Positions 14,172 through 23,865 are shown, counted from the first letter of the stretch. The stretch: DNA of 64,000 nucleotides from Pseudomonas marincola (GCF_900116605.1 NZ_FPBC01000016.1:47511-111510); one strand, 5' to 3'. Numbers and translations: made by a program. Notes: generated by a model from the sequence alone, not told the origin.

Positions 14172-14927
14172 ATGCCCGCCCCCGTGCTTTCTGGCCCGCA
14201 ATACCTGAGCGAAGGTTTCAGGCTGATCATGCGCCCCGGCTTGCGCCTGTTCGTGCTGCTGCCACTGACCATCAACGTGATTCTGTTTATCGCGCTGGTC
14301 GGTTTTGCTATTCAGCAATTCAGTGGCTGGGTAGAAACATTCATCCCCAACCTGCCGAGCTGGCTGAGCTTTCTTGAGTATGTGCTCTGGCCCCTGTTTG
14401 GCGCCCTGGTTGTGCTGATGGTGTTCTTCACCTTCACCATGCTCGCCAATATGATTGCCGCGCCGTTTAACGGTTTTCTCTCGGAGAAAGTCGAAATCGT
14501 GGTGCGCGGAGAAGACAACTTCCCGCCTTTCAGCTGGACCGAGTTCATGGCAATGGTGCCGCGCACTATTGGCCGCGAGTTGCGCAAGCTGGGCTATTTT
14601 CTGCCGCGCGCGATCGGCCTGTTCATCCTTTCATTCATTCCGGTAATCAACCTGGTTGCTGCGCCACTGTGGCTGCTGTTCGGTATCTGGATGATGGCCA
14701 TCCAATACATCGACTACCCGGCGGACAACAACAAAATGAGCTGGCAGGACATGCTCGCCTGGCTGCGTGAAAAGCGTTGGCAGTCCCTTGGGTTTGGCGG
14801 CATCACTTATGTGGCCTTGCTGGTACCGGTGGTCAATCTGGTGATGATGCCGGCAGCGGTTGCCGGAGCAACGCTGTTCTGGGTGCGCGAACGCGGCGAT
14901 GCCGTTGTCACGGTAAAGCAACCATAA
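14172..14927 (+). CDS. cysZ: Sulfate transporter CysZ
   Basis: 251 residues with several hydrophobic segments (LRLFVLLPLTINVILFIALVG, a pair around 65-95, others around 150-180 and 210-235), as in CysZ, which moves sulfate across the inner membrane for cysteine synthesis. SGPQYLSEGFRLI near the N-terminus and DYPADNNKMSW are typical family blocks. The ATG at 14172 is used because TGGAG stands 6-10 bases upstream; an in-frame TTG at 14160 overlaps that site. The 273-bp region before it, shared with divergent trxB, contains promoters but no gene. Confidence 0.92.
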   Translation: MPAPVLSGPQYLSEGFRLIMRPGLRLFVLLPLTINVILFIALVGFAIQQFSGWVETFIPNLPSWLSFLEYVLWPLFGALVVLMVFFTFTMLANMIAAPFNGFLSEKVEIVVRGEDNFPPFSWTEFMAMVPRTIGRELRKLGYFLPRAIGLFILSFIPVINLVAAPLWLLFGIWMMAIQYIDYPADNNKMSWQDMLAWLREKRWQSLGFGGITYVALLVPVVNLVMMPAAVAGATLFWVRERGDAVVTVKQP

Positions 14928-14966
14928 CGTCATATCGGCTACATGGCAGCAGCCGACACTGCTGTC

Positions 14967-16145
14967 ATGAGCACACCCTCCCTGTACATCTCACTGATCA
15001 GCGAAACCTTTGCACCGGAAACCAACGGCGTCGCCAATACGCTTGGCCATTTGGTTGAGGGGCTGCGCCTGCGCGGGCACCGGGTACAACTTGTACGCCC
15101 AAGGCAGGCAACCGATGAAGGCGCTTCGCAAGATGAACAACTGGTGCTGACCCGTGGCTGGCCGCTGCCGGGTTATCCCGGCTTGCAGTGGGGCCAGTCG
15201 GCGTTGCACAAGTTGCTCAATCGCTGGCGCAAACAACGCCCCGATGTGCTTTACATCGCCACCGAGGGCTTGCTGGGTTTGTCCGCCTTGCGTGCTGCCC
15301 GGCGTTTGCAGATCCCGGTTGTCAGCGGCTTTCACACCAACTTCCATCACTACGCGGCGCACTATGGCGCAGGCTTGCTGACTCAGGCGTTGATCCTTTA
15401 TCTGCGCTGGTTTCATAACCGTTCGCAGCTGACGTTGGTGCCTTGCAATGGCCAAAAAACCGAGTTGCTGCGGCACAGTTTCGAGCGCATCGAGTTAATG
15501 GCGCGTGGGGTCGACGGGCAGTTGTTCAATCCCGCCAGACGCTGCGCCTTGTTACGCCAATCCTGGGGCGTGGATGAAGACTCGATTGCGGTGATGTACG
15601 TGGGCAGAATGGCCCCCGAGAAAAACCTCGGACTGCTGGAGACGGCGTTCACTCAACTCCAAACACGCTTTGCCCATTTACGTTTGAAACTGGTGATAGT
15701 CGGCGATGGCCCGCTCCGCCCTGCCCTGCAGCAACAACTGCCCGATGCAATGTTTTGCGGTATGCAACAGGGCGAAGCGTTAGCCAGTCACTACGCCAGT
15801 GCAGATCTGTTTCTGTTTCCCAGCGTGTCGGAAACCTTCGGCAATGTAGTGCTCGAAGCGCTGGCGTCAGGCTTGGGTGTGGTCGCGTTTGATCGTGCGG
15901 GCGCCGCGCAGCACATTCGCCACGGTTACAACGGCGCGCTGGCCATACCTGGCGATGAACAGAGCTTTATCGACGCGGCGTGCTGGCTGCTGGAAGCCCC
16001 GGAAAATTTGCGCAAAACTCGCCTCAACGCGCGCAAACATGCCGCGCGTCAGGGCTGGGAGACTATTACCGGGCAGTTCGAGTCGCACCTGCGCAGCGCC
16101 ATGCAGGCGGCTGATCCAGTACCCGCTGGCCAAACCCAGCGCTGA
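14967..16145 (+). CDS. GT4-family glycosyltransferase
   Basis: 392 residues with the GT-B fold. The N-terminal domain opens LYISLISETFAPETNGVANTL, as in phosphatidylinositol or diacylglycerol mannosyl/glucosyltransferases. The C-terminal domain has YVGRMAPEKNLGLL, VGDGPLRPAL and the nucleotide-sugar motif SVSETFGNVVLEALASGLG. It probably adds a sugar to a lipid or cell-surface acceptor; donor and acceptor are not deducible. An in-frame start at 14943 is possible, but 14967 gives the usual family N-terminus. Confidence 0.85.
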   Translation: MSTPSLYISLISETFAPETNGVANTLGHLVEGLRLRGHRVQLVRPRQATDEGASQDEQLVLTRGWPLPGYPGLQWGQSALHKLLNRWRKQRPDVLYIATEGLLGLSALRAARRLQIPVVSGFHTNFHHYAAHYGAGLLTQALILYLRWFHNRSQLTLVPCNGQKTELLRHSFERIELMARGVDGQLFNPARRCALLRQSWGVDEDSIAVMYVGRMAPEKNLGLLETAFTQLQTRFAHLRLKLVIVGDGPLRPALQQQLPDAMFCGMQQGEALASHYASADLFLFPSVSETFGNVVLEALASGLGVVAFDRAGAAQHIRHGYNGALAIPGDEQSFIDAACWLLEAPENLRKTRLNARKHAARQGWETITGQFESHLRSAMQAADPVPAGQTQR

Positions 16146-16149
16146 AACG

Positions 16150-16175
16150 ACAAGCCCCGAATAATCGGGGCTTGT
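16150..16175. terminator. Terminator between convergent GT4 and OYE genes
   Basis: ACAAGCCCCGA-ATAA-TCGGGGCTTGT, an 11-bp perfect stem. Confidence 0.7.
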
Positions 16176-16197
16176 GGATACGTGCTAACGAGCGGGT

Positions 16198-17307
16198 TTA
16201 AACCAGACTCATCAACGCATCGCGGCTGAAGGGCAGAATATCCTGATTGCGGCCTTCGCGGACCTTGATCAGCCAATCCGGATCAACCAGCAGCGCGCGG
16301 CCGACGGCGACCAGATCAAACTCCTGATTATTCAGGCGGGTCAGCAGGTCATCCAGGCTGGCCGGCTGGGCTACCTTGTCGGTCTTGACCATGAACTGCA
16401 TAAACTCGCCATCGAGCCCGACGCTGCCGACGGTGATCGTAGGCTTGCCGGTCAACTGACGGGTCCAGCCGGCGAGATTGAGGTCTGAGCCTTCGAACTC
16501 CGGCTCCCAGAAACGGCGAGTCGAGCAATGGAAAATGTCCACACCGGCATCCGCCAGCGGCTTGAGGAATGCGCCCAATTCTTCTGGGGTCTGCACCAGA
16601 CGCGCGGTGTAATCCTGCTGCTTCCACTGCGAAAAACGCAGAATGATCGGGAAGCCCGGCCCTACGGCGGCACGCATCGACTTGATCAACTCGATAGCAA
16701 AACGCGAGCGCTGAGCCAGATCACCACCGTAACCATCGGTGCGCTGGTTGCTGGTTTCCCAGAAGAACTGGTCGATCAGATAACCGTGCGCGCCATGGAT
16801 TTCCACGCCATCCATGCCGATACGCTGCGCATCGACAGCGGCCTGAGTGAAGGCCTGAATGACATCATCAATGTCTTCCTGAGTCATGCCGTGAACCACG
16901 ACATTGCCGTCTTTGACCTTCTCGCTCGGGCCGTAACCCGGAACGCTGGCGTCCGGCTCGGTACCGGCGCGACGGATGCTGCCGACGTGCCAGAGTTGCG
17001 GGACAATCTTGCCGCCTTCAGCGTGCACAGCCTCGACCACTTTCTGCCAGCCTGCCAGTGCATCTTCGCCAAAGAAGCGCGGCACATTGGGATAACCGTT
17101 GGCGGCTTTGTGGCCGACGGTTGTGCCTTCGGTGATGATCAGGCCAACACCCGAAGCAGCGCGGCGACGGTAGTATTCGATGACTTTGCTGTTGGGCACG
17201 CCGCCCGGTGAAAACGAGCGTGTCATTGGCGCCATGACCACGCGGCTCGGCAGCTCCAGAGCGCCGAGCGAGAAAGGTTGAAACAGTGCATTTACCGGGG
17301 CGTTCAT
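16198..17307 (-). CDS. Old Yellow Enzyme family alkene reductase
   Basis: A 369-residue FMN oxidoreductase. LFQPFSLGALELPSRVVMAPMTRSF starts the TIM barrel; IHGAHGYLIDQFFWETSNQRTDGYGG is the central signature and VAVGRALLVDPDW the C-terminal phosphate-binding part. Such enzymes reduce electron-poor C=C bonds and some nitro compounds with NAD(P)H. The start at 17307 has AGGAG 7 bases before it. It follows the tetR gene by 43 bp on the same strand, like the nemR-nemA arrangement, so induction by electrophiles is plausible. Confidence 0.93.
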   Translation of the reverse strand: MNAPVNALFQPFSLGALELPSRVVMAPMTRSFSPGGVPNSKVIEYYRRRAASGVGLIITEGTTVGHKAANGYPNVPRFFGEDALAGWQKVVEAVHAEGGKIVPQLWHVGSIRRAGTEPDASVPGYGPSEKVKDGNVVVHGMTQEDIDDVIQAFTQAAVDAQRIGMDGVEIHGAHGYLIDQFFWETSNQRTDGYGGDLAQRSRFAIELIKSMRAAVGPGFPIILRFSQWKQQDYTARLVQTPEELGAFLKPLADAGVDIFHCSTRRFWEPEFEGSDLNLAGWTRQLTGKPTITVGSVGLDGEFMQFMVKTDKVAQPASLDDLLTRLNNQEFDLVAVGRALLVDPDWLIKVREGRNQDILPFSRDALMSLV

Positions 17308-17350
17308 AATTACTCCTGCAGCCATTGTGGCTCGTTCAAGGTCTATAAAT

Positions 17351-17944
17351 TCAGGATTGCAGCAACAGCCGCAAGCGATGAGTGAAGGCCGCTAGTGCCT
17401 CTGTACTGGCAGAAACTTTGAGCCGGGTTAACGCCCCTTGCCAGGCGTTGGTGATAAACATGGCCAGGTTGGCGCAGTCTTCATCCGCGCCGATTTCGCC
17501 CATCTGCTGCGCCTCTTCAAGGCAGGCTTGGAGAATCTCGGCGGAGCGTTGAAAAATCTGCTCAACCTGCTGGCCGATCGAGGGCGCAAGCTCGGCCATC
17601 TCAAAGCCGAGACTGGCGATGAAGCAGTGATACTCAAGCTTCTCCTGCGCAGCGAAATGCTCAACCAGGTCTTGGTAATAATCGAGAATGCGGGTGCGCG
17701 GGGTCTGTTCGGCATTGGCCAGCGCCAATGCATAGCGCTGCAAGCGCGGCGCGTACAGGTATTCCAACGCCTGCTGGGCGAAGTCTTCCTTGCTGGCGAA
17801 ATAGTGATAGAAGGAGCCTTTGGGCACCCCCGCAGCCTGGACGATTTCCTGCACGCCGGCACCGTGATAACCCCGGCGGGTCATCACCTCAGTACCTTTG
17901 GCGAGGATAAGGTCGCGCTTGTCGAGACGTATTGAGCGATTCAT
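17351..17944 (-). CDS. TetR-family repressor
   Basis: 197 residues. The N-terminal helix-turn-helix is typical (LDKRDLILAKGTEVM, then GVPKGSFYHYFASKEDF). The C-terminal helical ligand domain includes HCFIASLGFEMAELAPSIGQQV. The pairing with an Old Yellow Enzyme gene suggests a NemR-like repressor responding to reactive electrophiles. An in-frame GTG at 17953 is an alternative start. Confidence 0.88.
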   Translation of the reverse strand: MNRSIRLDKRDLILAKGTEVMTRRGYHGAGVQEIVQAAGVPKGSFYHYFASKEDFAQQALEYLYAPRLQRYALALANAEQTPRTRILDYYQDLVEHFAAQEKLEYHCFIASLGFEMAELAPSIGQQVEQIFQRSAEILQACLEEAQQMGEIGADEDCANLAMFITNAWQGALTRLKVSASTEALAAFTHRLRLLLQS

Positions 17945-18059
17945 GTCGCGCACAATATGACCGGTCGTCTCGGTTTCCCAGCACTATTGATTATAGTGAT
18001 TAACTATCCAACAGCAGACGCCCAGTGCAGCCACGCGGGAGTAGCAGAAAGCGTCGTCG

Positions 18060-18785
18060 CTACAGCCAGGTCACGTGCTGCTCAAGCGGGAAACGCAGGC
18101 GCGGGTTATACACGCCCTTCTCGCCTTGCTTACCGACTGCCAGCAGCATTATCGGCAGCGCTTCACGCGGGATATCCAGCGTTTTGCGCAGGCGCACCTC
18201 GTCAAAGCCTTCCATGGGACACGTTGCATAGCCATGACTTTGAAAGGCCAGCATCAGGTTCTGCGCCGCGAGCGCCGTCGACTTGACCGCCCAGATGCGC
18301 ATCTGTGCCTTGCTGTTCGGGGTTCTCATCAACGGTTTGCGCAAAGCGGCAATGCGCAGCATCTGCCGCTTGCAGAAACCGAGTATCCCCAACGCACCCT
18401 GGTTGTATTGAAACGGTGCGGTCTTGCGATAGAAGTGACGAATACGTCCCGGTACTTCTGGCTCTGGCCAGTACTCAATAATATTTTCACACGCCTGGCG
18501 CCATGTATCCGGTCGCGCCAACACGGCAATGATCAATGGCGCCTTGGCAGCGTTCTGGCTCATGCAAACCGGATGCAGACGCGCGAGCAATTGCGGGTCG
18601 CGAATGACCTGAAAGCTCCACGGTTGCAGATTGCAGGAATTGGGCGCCAGCACGGCCATTTGCAGACAGTCCCGGATCAACTCATCGGGAACCGGCTCGG
18701 AGTTGAAACGACGGACCGAGCGGCGACTTTCAATCAGCGCACGCAGCGCCTCGGGCGATGCTGATGTTACGGGTTCTTCGCTCAT
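18060..18785 (-). CDS. Nitroreductase family protein
   Basis: A 241-residue FMN-dependent nitroreductase-fold protein. SRRSVRRFNSEPVP near residue 20 supplies the FMN-phosphate Arg residues, followed by APNSCNLQPWSFQVI and, in the C-terminal half, NLMLAFQSHGYATCPMEGFD. Substrates could be nitroaromatics, quinones or flavin. The start at 18785 has GAGGAG 7 bases upstream; the longer frame from 18872 is not supported. About 115 bp separate it from the tetR gene, both leftward. Confidence 0.88.
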   Translation of the reverse strand: MSEEPVTSASPEALRALIESRRSVRRFNSEPVPDELIRDCLQMAVLAPNSCNLQPWSFQVIRDPQLLARLHPVCMSQNAAKAPLIIAVLARPDTWRQACENIIEYWPEPEVPGRIRHFYRKTAPFQYNQGALGILGFCKRQMLRIAALRKPLMRTPNSKAQMRIWAVKSTALAAQNLMLAFQSHGYATCPMEGFDEVRLRKTLDIPREALPIMLLAVGKQGEKGVYNPRLRFPLEQHVTWL

Positions 18786-18983
18786 CACAAGCTCCTCGGC
18801 GATTGCACCGATTAAGCCGTGATCATGGCGTTCGGACAAGCCATGTCGCCGTTGTGCCCGCTGAGTTGGCATAACTGGCGCATTGATGCAGGTGAGTTAA
18901 GCGAGGTGGATTGATTGCCTGCCCGCTAACGAGCCGGCAATCGTTTATCCGCTGGGCGATTTAGCCTGTTGCCAGCTTGCAAG

Positions 18984-19466
18984 CTAGCCGAGAGACTTCT
19001 CGATGGCGGCAATCAGAGCCGGATCATCAGGTGTTGTGCGCGGCGAGAAACGCGCCAGAACGCGGCCATCCTGACCGACCAGAAACTTCTCGAAATTCCA
19101 GGTGATATCGCCAGGAAACTCGGCGCCCTCGCCCGCCAGCAGGCGGTACAACGGATGGCGACCCGCCCCGTTAACATCCATCTTGCTGCCCAATGGAAAC
19201 GTCACGCCGTATTGCGTGGTGCAGAACTCGCGAATCTGTTCTTCGCTGTCCGGCTCCTGCCCGGCAAATTGATTGCACGGCAAACCCAACACCGTAAAGC
19301 CTTGCTCGCGGTAGGTTTGATACAGCTGCTCAAGCCCGCTGTATTGCGGGGTAAGCCCGCATTTCGAGGCGACGTTAACAACCAGCACGACTTGGCCTTT
19401 AAAAGGGGCCAGCGGTAAATCCTGACCGTCCAGTGCTCGCAAATTAATGTCGTGGAAGGCACTCAT
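18984..19466 (-). CDS. Glutathione peroxidase family protein
   Basis: 160 residues. VNVASKCGLTPQY holds the peroxidatic Cys (position about 36), and LGLPCNQFAGQEP and WNFEKFLVGQDG supply the Gln/Trp/Asn partners. It is the non-selenium form, which usually takes electrons from thioredoxin, and removes organic hydroperoxides in the cytoplasm or periplasm; no signal peptide is seen. Confidence 0.93.
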   Translation of the reverse strand: MSAFHDINLRALDGQDLPLAPFKGQVVLVVNVASKCGLTPQYSGLEQLYQTYREQGFTVLGLPCNQFAGQEPDSEEQIREFCTTQYGVTFPLGSKMDVNGAGRHPLYRLLAGEGAEFPGDITWNFEKFLVGQDGRVLARFSPRTTPDDPALIAAIEKSLG

Positions 19467-19510
19467 TCATCAACTCCAGGAGAGCGTTTGCGGGGTACGG
19501 CAGAGGGCAA

Positions 19511-19532
19511 AAAGGCGCCATAAGGCGCCTTT
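19511..19532 (-). terminator. Terminator after slyD
   Basis: AAAGGCGCC-ATAA-GGCGCCTTT; read leftward it is followed by further T residues, so it ends the slyD transcript. Confidence 0.8.
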
Positions 19533-19676
19533 GGTTTACTCATATTAGCAGTGCTGGGCGCAGATGACAGAACCATAAGTCGCCTTGAGAACGTCGGTCA
19601 TTATCGCGTCCTGTCGAGCCACGCATTCAAGCGTCGCGCAACTGCGATAAACACACGCCCAGCCTGCTTTGAGTAA

Positions 19677-20162
19677 TTAGTGCTGGTGACCACCTTCGCC
19701 GTGGATGTGGCCGTGAGCCACTTCTTCTTCACTGGCGTCACGCACGTTTACAACTTTAACTTTGAAGTTCAGACGCTGGCCAGCCAATGGGTGGTTGCCG
19801 TCGACGATTACGTCGTCGCCATCCAGCTCACGGATAGTCACGATCTGCATGCCGCCATCAGGACCCGAGGCGTGAAACTGCATGCCGACTTCCAGCTCGT
19901 CGACGCCTTCGAACATCGAACGGTTGAGAGTAGCGACCAATTCAGCGCTATATTCACCGTAAGCATCTTCTGGCTCAACGGAGACATCCAGCTCGTCGCC
20001 AGCTTGTTTGCCCAGCAGGGCTTTTTCCAGACCAGCAATGATGTTACCGGCACCGTGCAGGTAGGCAAGCGGAGCACCGCCAGCCGAGCTGTCGATAACC
20101 TCACCGGCATCATTGGTCAGGGTATAGTCGATAGAGACAGCTTTATTGGCAGCGATCAGCAT
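19677..20162 (-). CDS. slyD: FKBP-type peptidyl-prolyl isomerase SlyD
   Basis: 161 residues. The FKBP domain is split by the insert-in-flap chaperone domain (VEPEDAYGEYSAEL... NHPLAGQRLNFKVKV). The short tail HGHIHGEGGHQH is His-rich, as in SlyD proteins that bind nickel or zinc. It catalyses proline isomerisation and chaperones metalloproteins. The start at 20162 is the natural ATG; the longer frame reaches into the divergent DUF3565 gene. Confidence 0.92.
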   Translation of the reverse strand: MLIAANKAVSIDYTLTNDAGEVIDSSAGGAPLAYLHGAGNIIAGLEKALLGKQAGDELDVSVEPEDAYGEYSAELVATLNRSMFEGVDELEVGMQFHASGPDGGMQIVTIRELDGDDVIVDGNHPLAGQRLNFKVKVVNVRDASEEEVAHGHIHGEGGHQH

Positions 20163-20463
20163 GGGGCGAGACCTTTTGCAGAAGTTTAAAGAACGGACAA
20201 GTTTAACCAAGCCAACGCCCGAAAGCGAACCCACCGCTGACAGACGGAAAGATAGTACAAGCTCTCACGTGCTTGACTTTCGTCAGGACGAGCACGGTGA
20301 TTGGGTGGCAGTCTTGTCATGTGGCCACACTCAGCACTTGCGTCATCAACCGCCATGGCAGAACCGGGCATGGGTACTGGATGCGCAATTGCGGCAACGC
20401 CATATTGGCCAACCATTTGCCTGTGGCTGGTGTGCAAGCGAGACTGCTGCTGAAAAGCGATAG
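20161..20463 (+). CDS. DUF3565 family protein
   Basis: Up to 100 residues. The conserved part begins at VLDFRQDEHGDWVAVLSCGHTQH and ends FACGWCASE; Cys and His pairs suggest a bound metal. Family members are about 60-70 residues long, so the true start may be the GTG at 20269 rather than the ATG at 20161, whose first bases overlap the divergent slyD start. No clear ribosome site was found for either. Function unknown. Confidence 0.7.
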   Translation: MGRDLLQKFKERTSLTKPTPESEPTADRRKDSTSSHVLDFRQDEHGDWVAVLSCGHTQHLRHQPPWQNRAWVLDAQLRQRHIGQPFACGWCASETAAEKR

Positions 20464-20499
20464 TCATTTACCCGGTGGCTTTAAGCCAAGGACTATTCA

Positions 20500-21684
20500 A
20501 TGTCGGCACGTAACATTCTGGTAATCAATTGCGGCAGCTCATCGATCAAGTTTGCTCTGGTCAATGAGGCACAGCAGTCCTTTGCCATCAGTGGCATCGC
20601 CGAGCGACTCGGCAGCCCGGATGCCGTGCTGCATTGGCAGTCAGGCGACAAAAAGCACAGCGCGATGATGGCTTTCGGCGATCATCAGGCTGCACTCGCC
20701 GAGCTGATGCCAAAAGTGCAGGCCGCCGCCAATGGCAAGCTCCACGGCATTGGCCACCGCGTGGTACACGGCGGAGAAAAATTCACCACGGCGAGCCGGC
20801 TTAATCAGGCAACCCTCAACGCCGTCAAAGCCACCTCCCCGCTCGCGCCGCTGCACAACCCGGCGAACTTGCTGGGCATTGACGTGGCAATGAAGCTCTT
20901 CCCCAATTTGCCGCAAGTGGCCGTGTTCGATACAGCGTTCCATCAAACGCTGCCCCAGCATGCTTATCGTTATGCACTGCCCGAGTCGCTGTATCGCGAG
21001 CACGGCGTGCGCCGTTACGGTTTTCATGGCACCAGCCACCGCTTTGTCAGCCGCCACGCCGCCGAGCTATGCGAGCTTTCAGTGGGTGATAGCAGTTGGT
21101 TGGTCGCACACCTTGGTAACGGTTGCTCTACCTGCGCCATCGTCAATGGCCAAAGCCGCGACACCAGCATGGGTTTGACGCCCTTGGAGGGCTTGGTGAT
21201 GGGTACACGCAGCGGCGATGTCGACCCCAATCTGCACAGCCACTTGGCGCGCACACTGGGCTGGGATCTGGAACAAATCGATCATATGCTCAACCGCGAA
21301 AGCGGCTTGCTTGGGTTGTCTGGCTTGTCGAACGACATGCGCACGCTTGAGCAGGCTCGCGAGCAAGGCCATGCCGGTGCCACGCTGGCTATCGAGGTGT
21401 TTTGTTACCGGTTGGCCAAGTCTCTGGCTGCTTTGAGTTGCGCACTGCCGCAATTCGACGGGTTGATTTTCACCGGCGGCATTGGTGAAAACTCACCGCT
21501 GATTCGCACGATGACAGTCGCCCACCTGAAACTATTTGGCCTGGTCCTGGATAAGGAAGCCAACGCCCGAATGATCCGCGGTGTCAGCGGGCCGATTAAC
21601 GCTAAAGATCATCCACGCGTGCTGGTTGTGGCGACCAACGAAGAACGCCAGATCGCCCTCGACACGCTGGCTCTGCTTAACTGA
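20500..21684 (+). CDS. ackA: Acetate kinase
   Basis: 394 residues. LVINCGSSSIKFAL is the N-terminal nucleotide motif, GHRVVHGGEKF and FDTAFH the substrate region, GFHGTSHRFV and LGNGCSTCAI the phosphate loops. Interconverts acetyl phosphate and acetate with ATP in the cytoplasm. It is followed 61 bp later by pta in the same direction, forming the usual acetate pathway operon. Confidence 0.96.
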   Translation: MSARNILVINCGSSSIKFALVNEAQQSFAISGIAERLGSPDAVLHWQSGDKKHSAMMAFGDHQAALAELMPKVQAAANGKLHGIGHRVVHGGEKFTTASRLNQATLNAVKATSPLAPLHNPANLLGIDVAMKLFPNLPQVAVFDTAFHQTLPQHAYRYALPESLYREHGVRRYGFHGTSHRFVSRHAAELCELSVGDSSWLVAHLGNGCSTCAIVNGQSRDTSMGLTPLEGLVMGTRSGDVDPNLHSHLARTLGWDLEQIDHMLNRESGLLGLSGLSNDMRTLEQAREQGHAGATLAIEVFCYRLAKSLAALSCALPQFDGLIFTGGIGENSPLIRTMTVAHLKLFGLVLDKEANARMIRGVSGPINAKDHPRVLVVATNEERQIALDTLALLN

Positions 21685-21745
21685 CGTAAGCAGTCTTGCA
21701 GTCATTCACTGACCACGCGCTACCGCGCACTCGACAGGAAACCGC

Positions 21746-23839
21746 ATGCACACCTTTTTTGTAGCCCCAACCGGATTTGGTGTCGGCCTGACCTCGATCA
21801 GCCTCGGACTGGTCGGTGCGCTGGAGCGCGCTGGCCTCAAGGTCGGCTTCTTCAAGCCAATCGCGCAACCGCATCAGGGCGACGCCGGCCCCGAACGCTC
21901 GAGTGAGTTGATTGCCCGCACCCACGGCCTCAACTCGCCAAAACCGCTGGGCCTTGCTCATGTCGAAAGAATTCTCGGTGACGGTCAACTGGATGAGCTG
22001 CTGGAAGAGATCATCAGCCTCTATCAGCAAGCGGCCGAAGGCAAGGATGTGGTCATTGTCGAAGGCATGGTCCCCACTCGTCAGGCCAGTTACGCCGCAC
22101 GTATCAATTTTCATCTGGCCAAAAGCCTCGATGCCGATGTGATTCTGGTCTCCGCACCGGATCAGGAAAGCCTGCATGAACTGTGCGACCGGGTGGAGAT
22201 TCAGGCGCAGTTATTTGGTGGCCCGAAAGACCCGAAAGTGCTCGGGGTAATCCTCAACAAGGTGCGCCACGATGCGGGTATGGATGCCTTTGTCGAACGC
22301 TTGCAGGAAATCTCCCCGCTGTTTCGCCGCGATGATTTTCGCCTGCTCGGCTGCATCCCTTGGGAACCGGAATTGAACGCACCGCGCACGCGCGACATTG
22401 CCGACTTGCTCGGCGCCAGAATTCTCAATGCTGGTGATTACGAGCAACGGCGCATGCTCAAGATAGTTCTGTGCGCACGCGCGGTGGCCAACACCGTGCA
22501 GCTGCTAACGCCCGGCACGTTGGTAGTAACGCCAGGCGACCGCGACGACATTATTCTCGCCGCCAGCCTGGCCGCCATGAATGGTGTTCCGCTGGCAGGT
22601 TTGCTGCTGTGCAGCGACTTCAGCCCGGACCCGCGAATCATCGAGTTGTGCCACACCGCGTTGCAAAGCGGCCTGCCGGTAATGGCCGTGAGCACCGGCT
22701 CATACGATACCGCGACCAACCTCAATCGACTCAACCGCGAAATCCCGGTAGACGATAAAGAACGCGCCGAAAAAGTCGCCGACTTCGTGGCCAACCATAT
22801 TAATCACGACTGGTTGAGTACCCGCTGCGGCACGCCCCGTGAGTTGCGTTTGTCGCCGCCGGCGTTTCGCTATCAGCTGGTACAGCGCGCCAAAGCTGCG
22901 AATAAACGCATTGTGCTGCCGGAAGGCAACGAGCCACGCACGATTCAGGCAGCGGCTATTTGTCAGGCACGCGGCATTGCCCGCTGCGTGTTGCTGGCTA
23001 AGCCCGAAGAGGTCTACAGCGTTGCCAAGGCGCAAGGCATCGAGCTGCCGGACGATCTGGAAATTCTCGACCCGGACCTGATTCGCGAGCGTTATGTCGA
23101 GCCCATGGTTGAACTGCGCAAAGGCAAGGGGCTGAACGCACCCATGGCCAGCGCTCAACTGGAAGACACGGTCGTGCTGGGCACCATGATGCTGGCTCTG
23201 GATGAGGTAGACGGCCTGGTGTCTGGCGCCGTTCACACCACTGCAAACACCATTCGCCCGGCGCTGCAATTGATCAAGACGGCGCCTGGCTACAAGCTGG
23301 TTTCCTCGGTGTTCTTCATGCTGCTGCCCGATCAGGTCGTGGTGTATGGCGACTGCGCAGTCAACCCGGACCCGAGCGCGCCGGATCTGGCCGAGATTGC
23401 CCTGCAGAGCGCGAACTCGGCTCTGGCCTTCGGGATTCCGCCACGGGTGGCAATGCTTAGTTACTCGACCGGCGACTCGGGCACGGGTGAGGAAGTCGAA
23501 AAGGTGCGCGAAGCCACTCGGCTGGCCAAACTGGCGGACCCTGCATTACTTGTCGATGGCCCGCTGCAATACGACGCAGCAGCCATCGAAAGTGTTGGCC
23601 GGCAGAAAGCGCCGAACAGTCCTGTCGCAGGCCGGGCGACGGTGTTTATCTTCCCCGACTTGAACACCGGTAATACCACCTACAAAGCTGTGCAACGCAG
23701 CGCTGACTGCATCAGTGTCGGGCCGATGCTGCAGGGTTTGCGCAAGCCTGTGAATGACTTGTCGCGCGGGGCATTGGTCGATGACATCGTCTACACCATC
23801 GCCCTCACCGCCATCCAGGCCGCCAACCTGCCCCAGTAG
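21746..23839 (+). CDS. pta: Phosphate acetyltransferase (long form)
   Basis: 697 residues, the long form: an N-terminal BioD-like P-loop domain (starts HTFFVAPTGFGVGLTS), a central DRTGG domain around 210-330, and the C-terminal catalytic Pta domain from about 370 (RIVLPEGNEPRTIQAA, LVSGAVHTTANTIRPALQ, YSTGDSGTG, FPDLNTGNTTYKAVQR). It exchanges CoA for phosphate on acetyl groups; with AckA it allows acetate overflow or uptake. Confidence 0.96.
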   Translation: MHTFFVAPTGFGVGLTSISLGLVGALERAGLKVGFFKPIAQPHQGDAGPERSSELIARTHGLNSPKPLGLAHVERILGDGQLDELLEEIISLYQQAAEGKDVVIVEGMVPTRQASYAARINFHLAKSLDADVILVSAPDQESLHELCDRVEIQAQLFGGPKDPKVLGVILNKVRHDAGMDAFVERLQEISPLFRRDDFRLLGCIPWEPELNAPRTRDIADLLGARILNAGDYEQRRMLKIVLCARAVANTVQLLTPGTLVVTPGDRDDIILAASLAAMNGVPLAGLLLCSDFSPDPRIIELCHTALQSGLPVMAVSTGSYDTATNLNRLNREIPVDDKERAEKVADFVANHINHDWLSTRCGTPRELRLSPPAFRYQLVQRAKAANKRIVLPEGNEPRTIQAAAICQARGIARCVLLAKPEEVYSVAKAQGIELPDDLEILDPDLIRERYVEPMVELRKGKGLNAPMASAQLEDTVVLGTMMLALDEVDGLVSGAVHTTANTIRPALQLIKTAPGYKLVSSVFFMLLPDQVVVYGDCAVNPDPSAPDLAEIALQSANSALAFGIPPRVAMLSYSTGDSGTGEEVEKVREATRLAKLADPALLVDGPLQYDAAAIESVGRQKAPNSPVAGRATVFIFPDLNTGNTTYKAVQRSADCISVGPMLQGLRKPVNDLSRGALVDDIVYTIALTAIQAANLPQ

Positions 23840-23844
23840 CCGTC

Positions 23845-23865
23845 TGGCCTGAGTCTTTCAGGCCA
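23845..23865 (+). terminator. Hairpin after pta
   Basis: TGGCCTGA-GTCTT-TCAGGCCA, 8-bp perfect stem; no T run follows, so its termination strength is doubtful. Confidence 0.45.

Noticed and set aside
16528..17211. Long open frame opposite the Old Yellow Enzyme gene
   Set aside because: It is the antisense shadow of a clearly conserved enzyme and has no recognisable domain.
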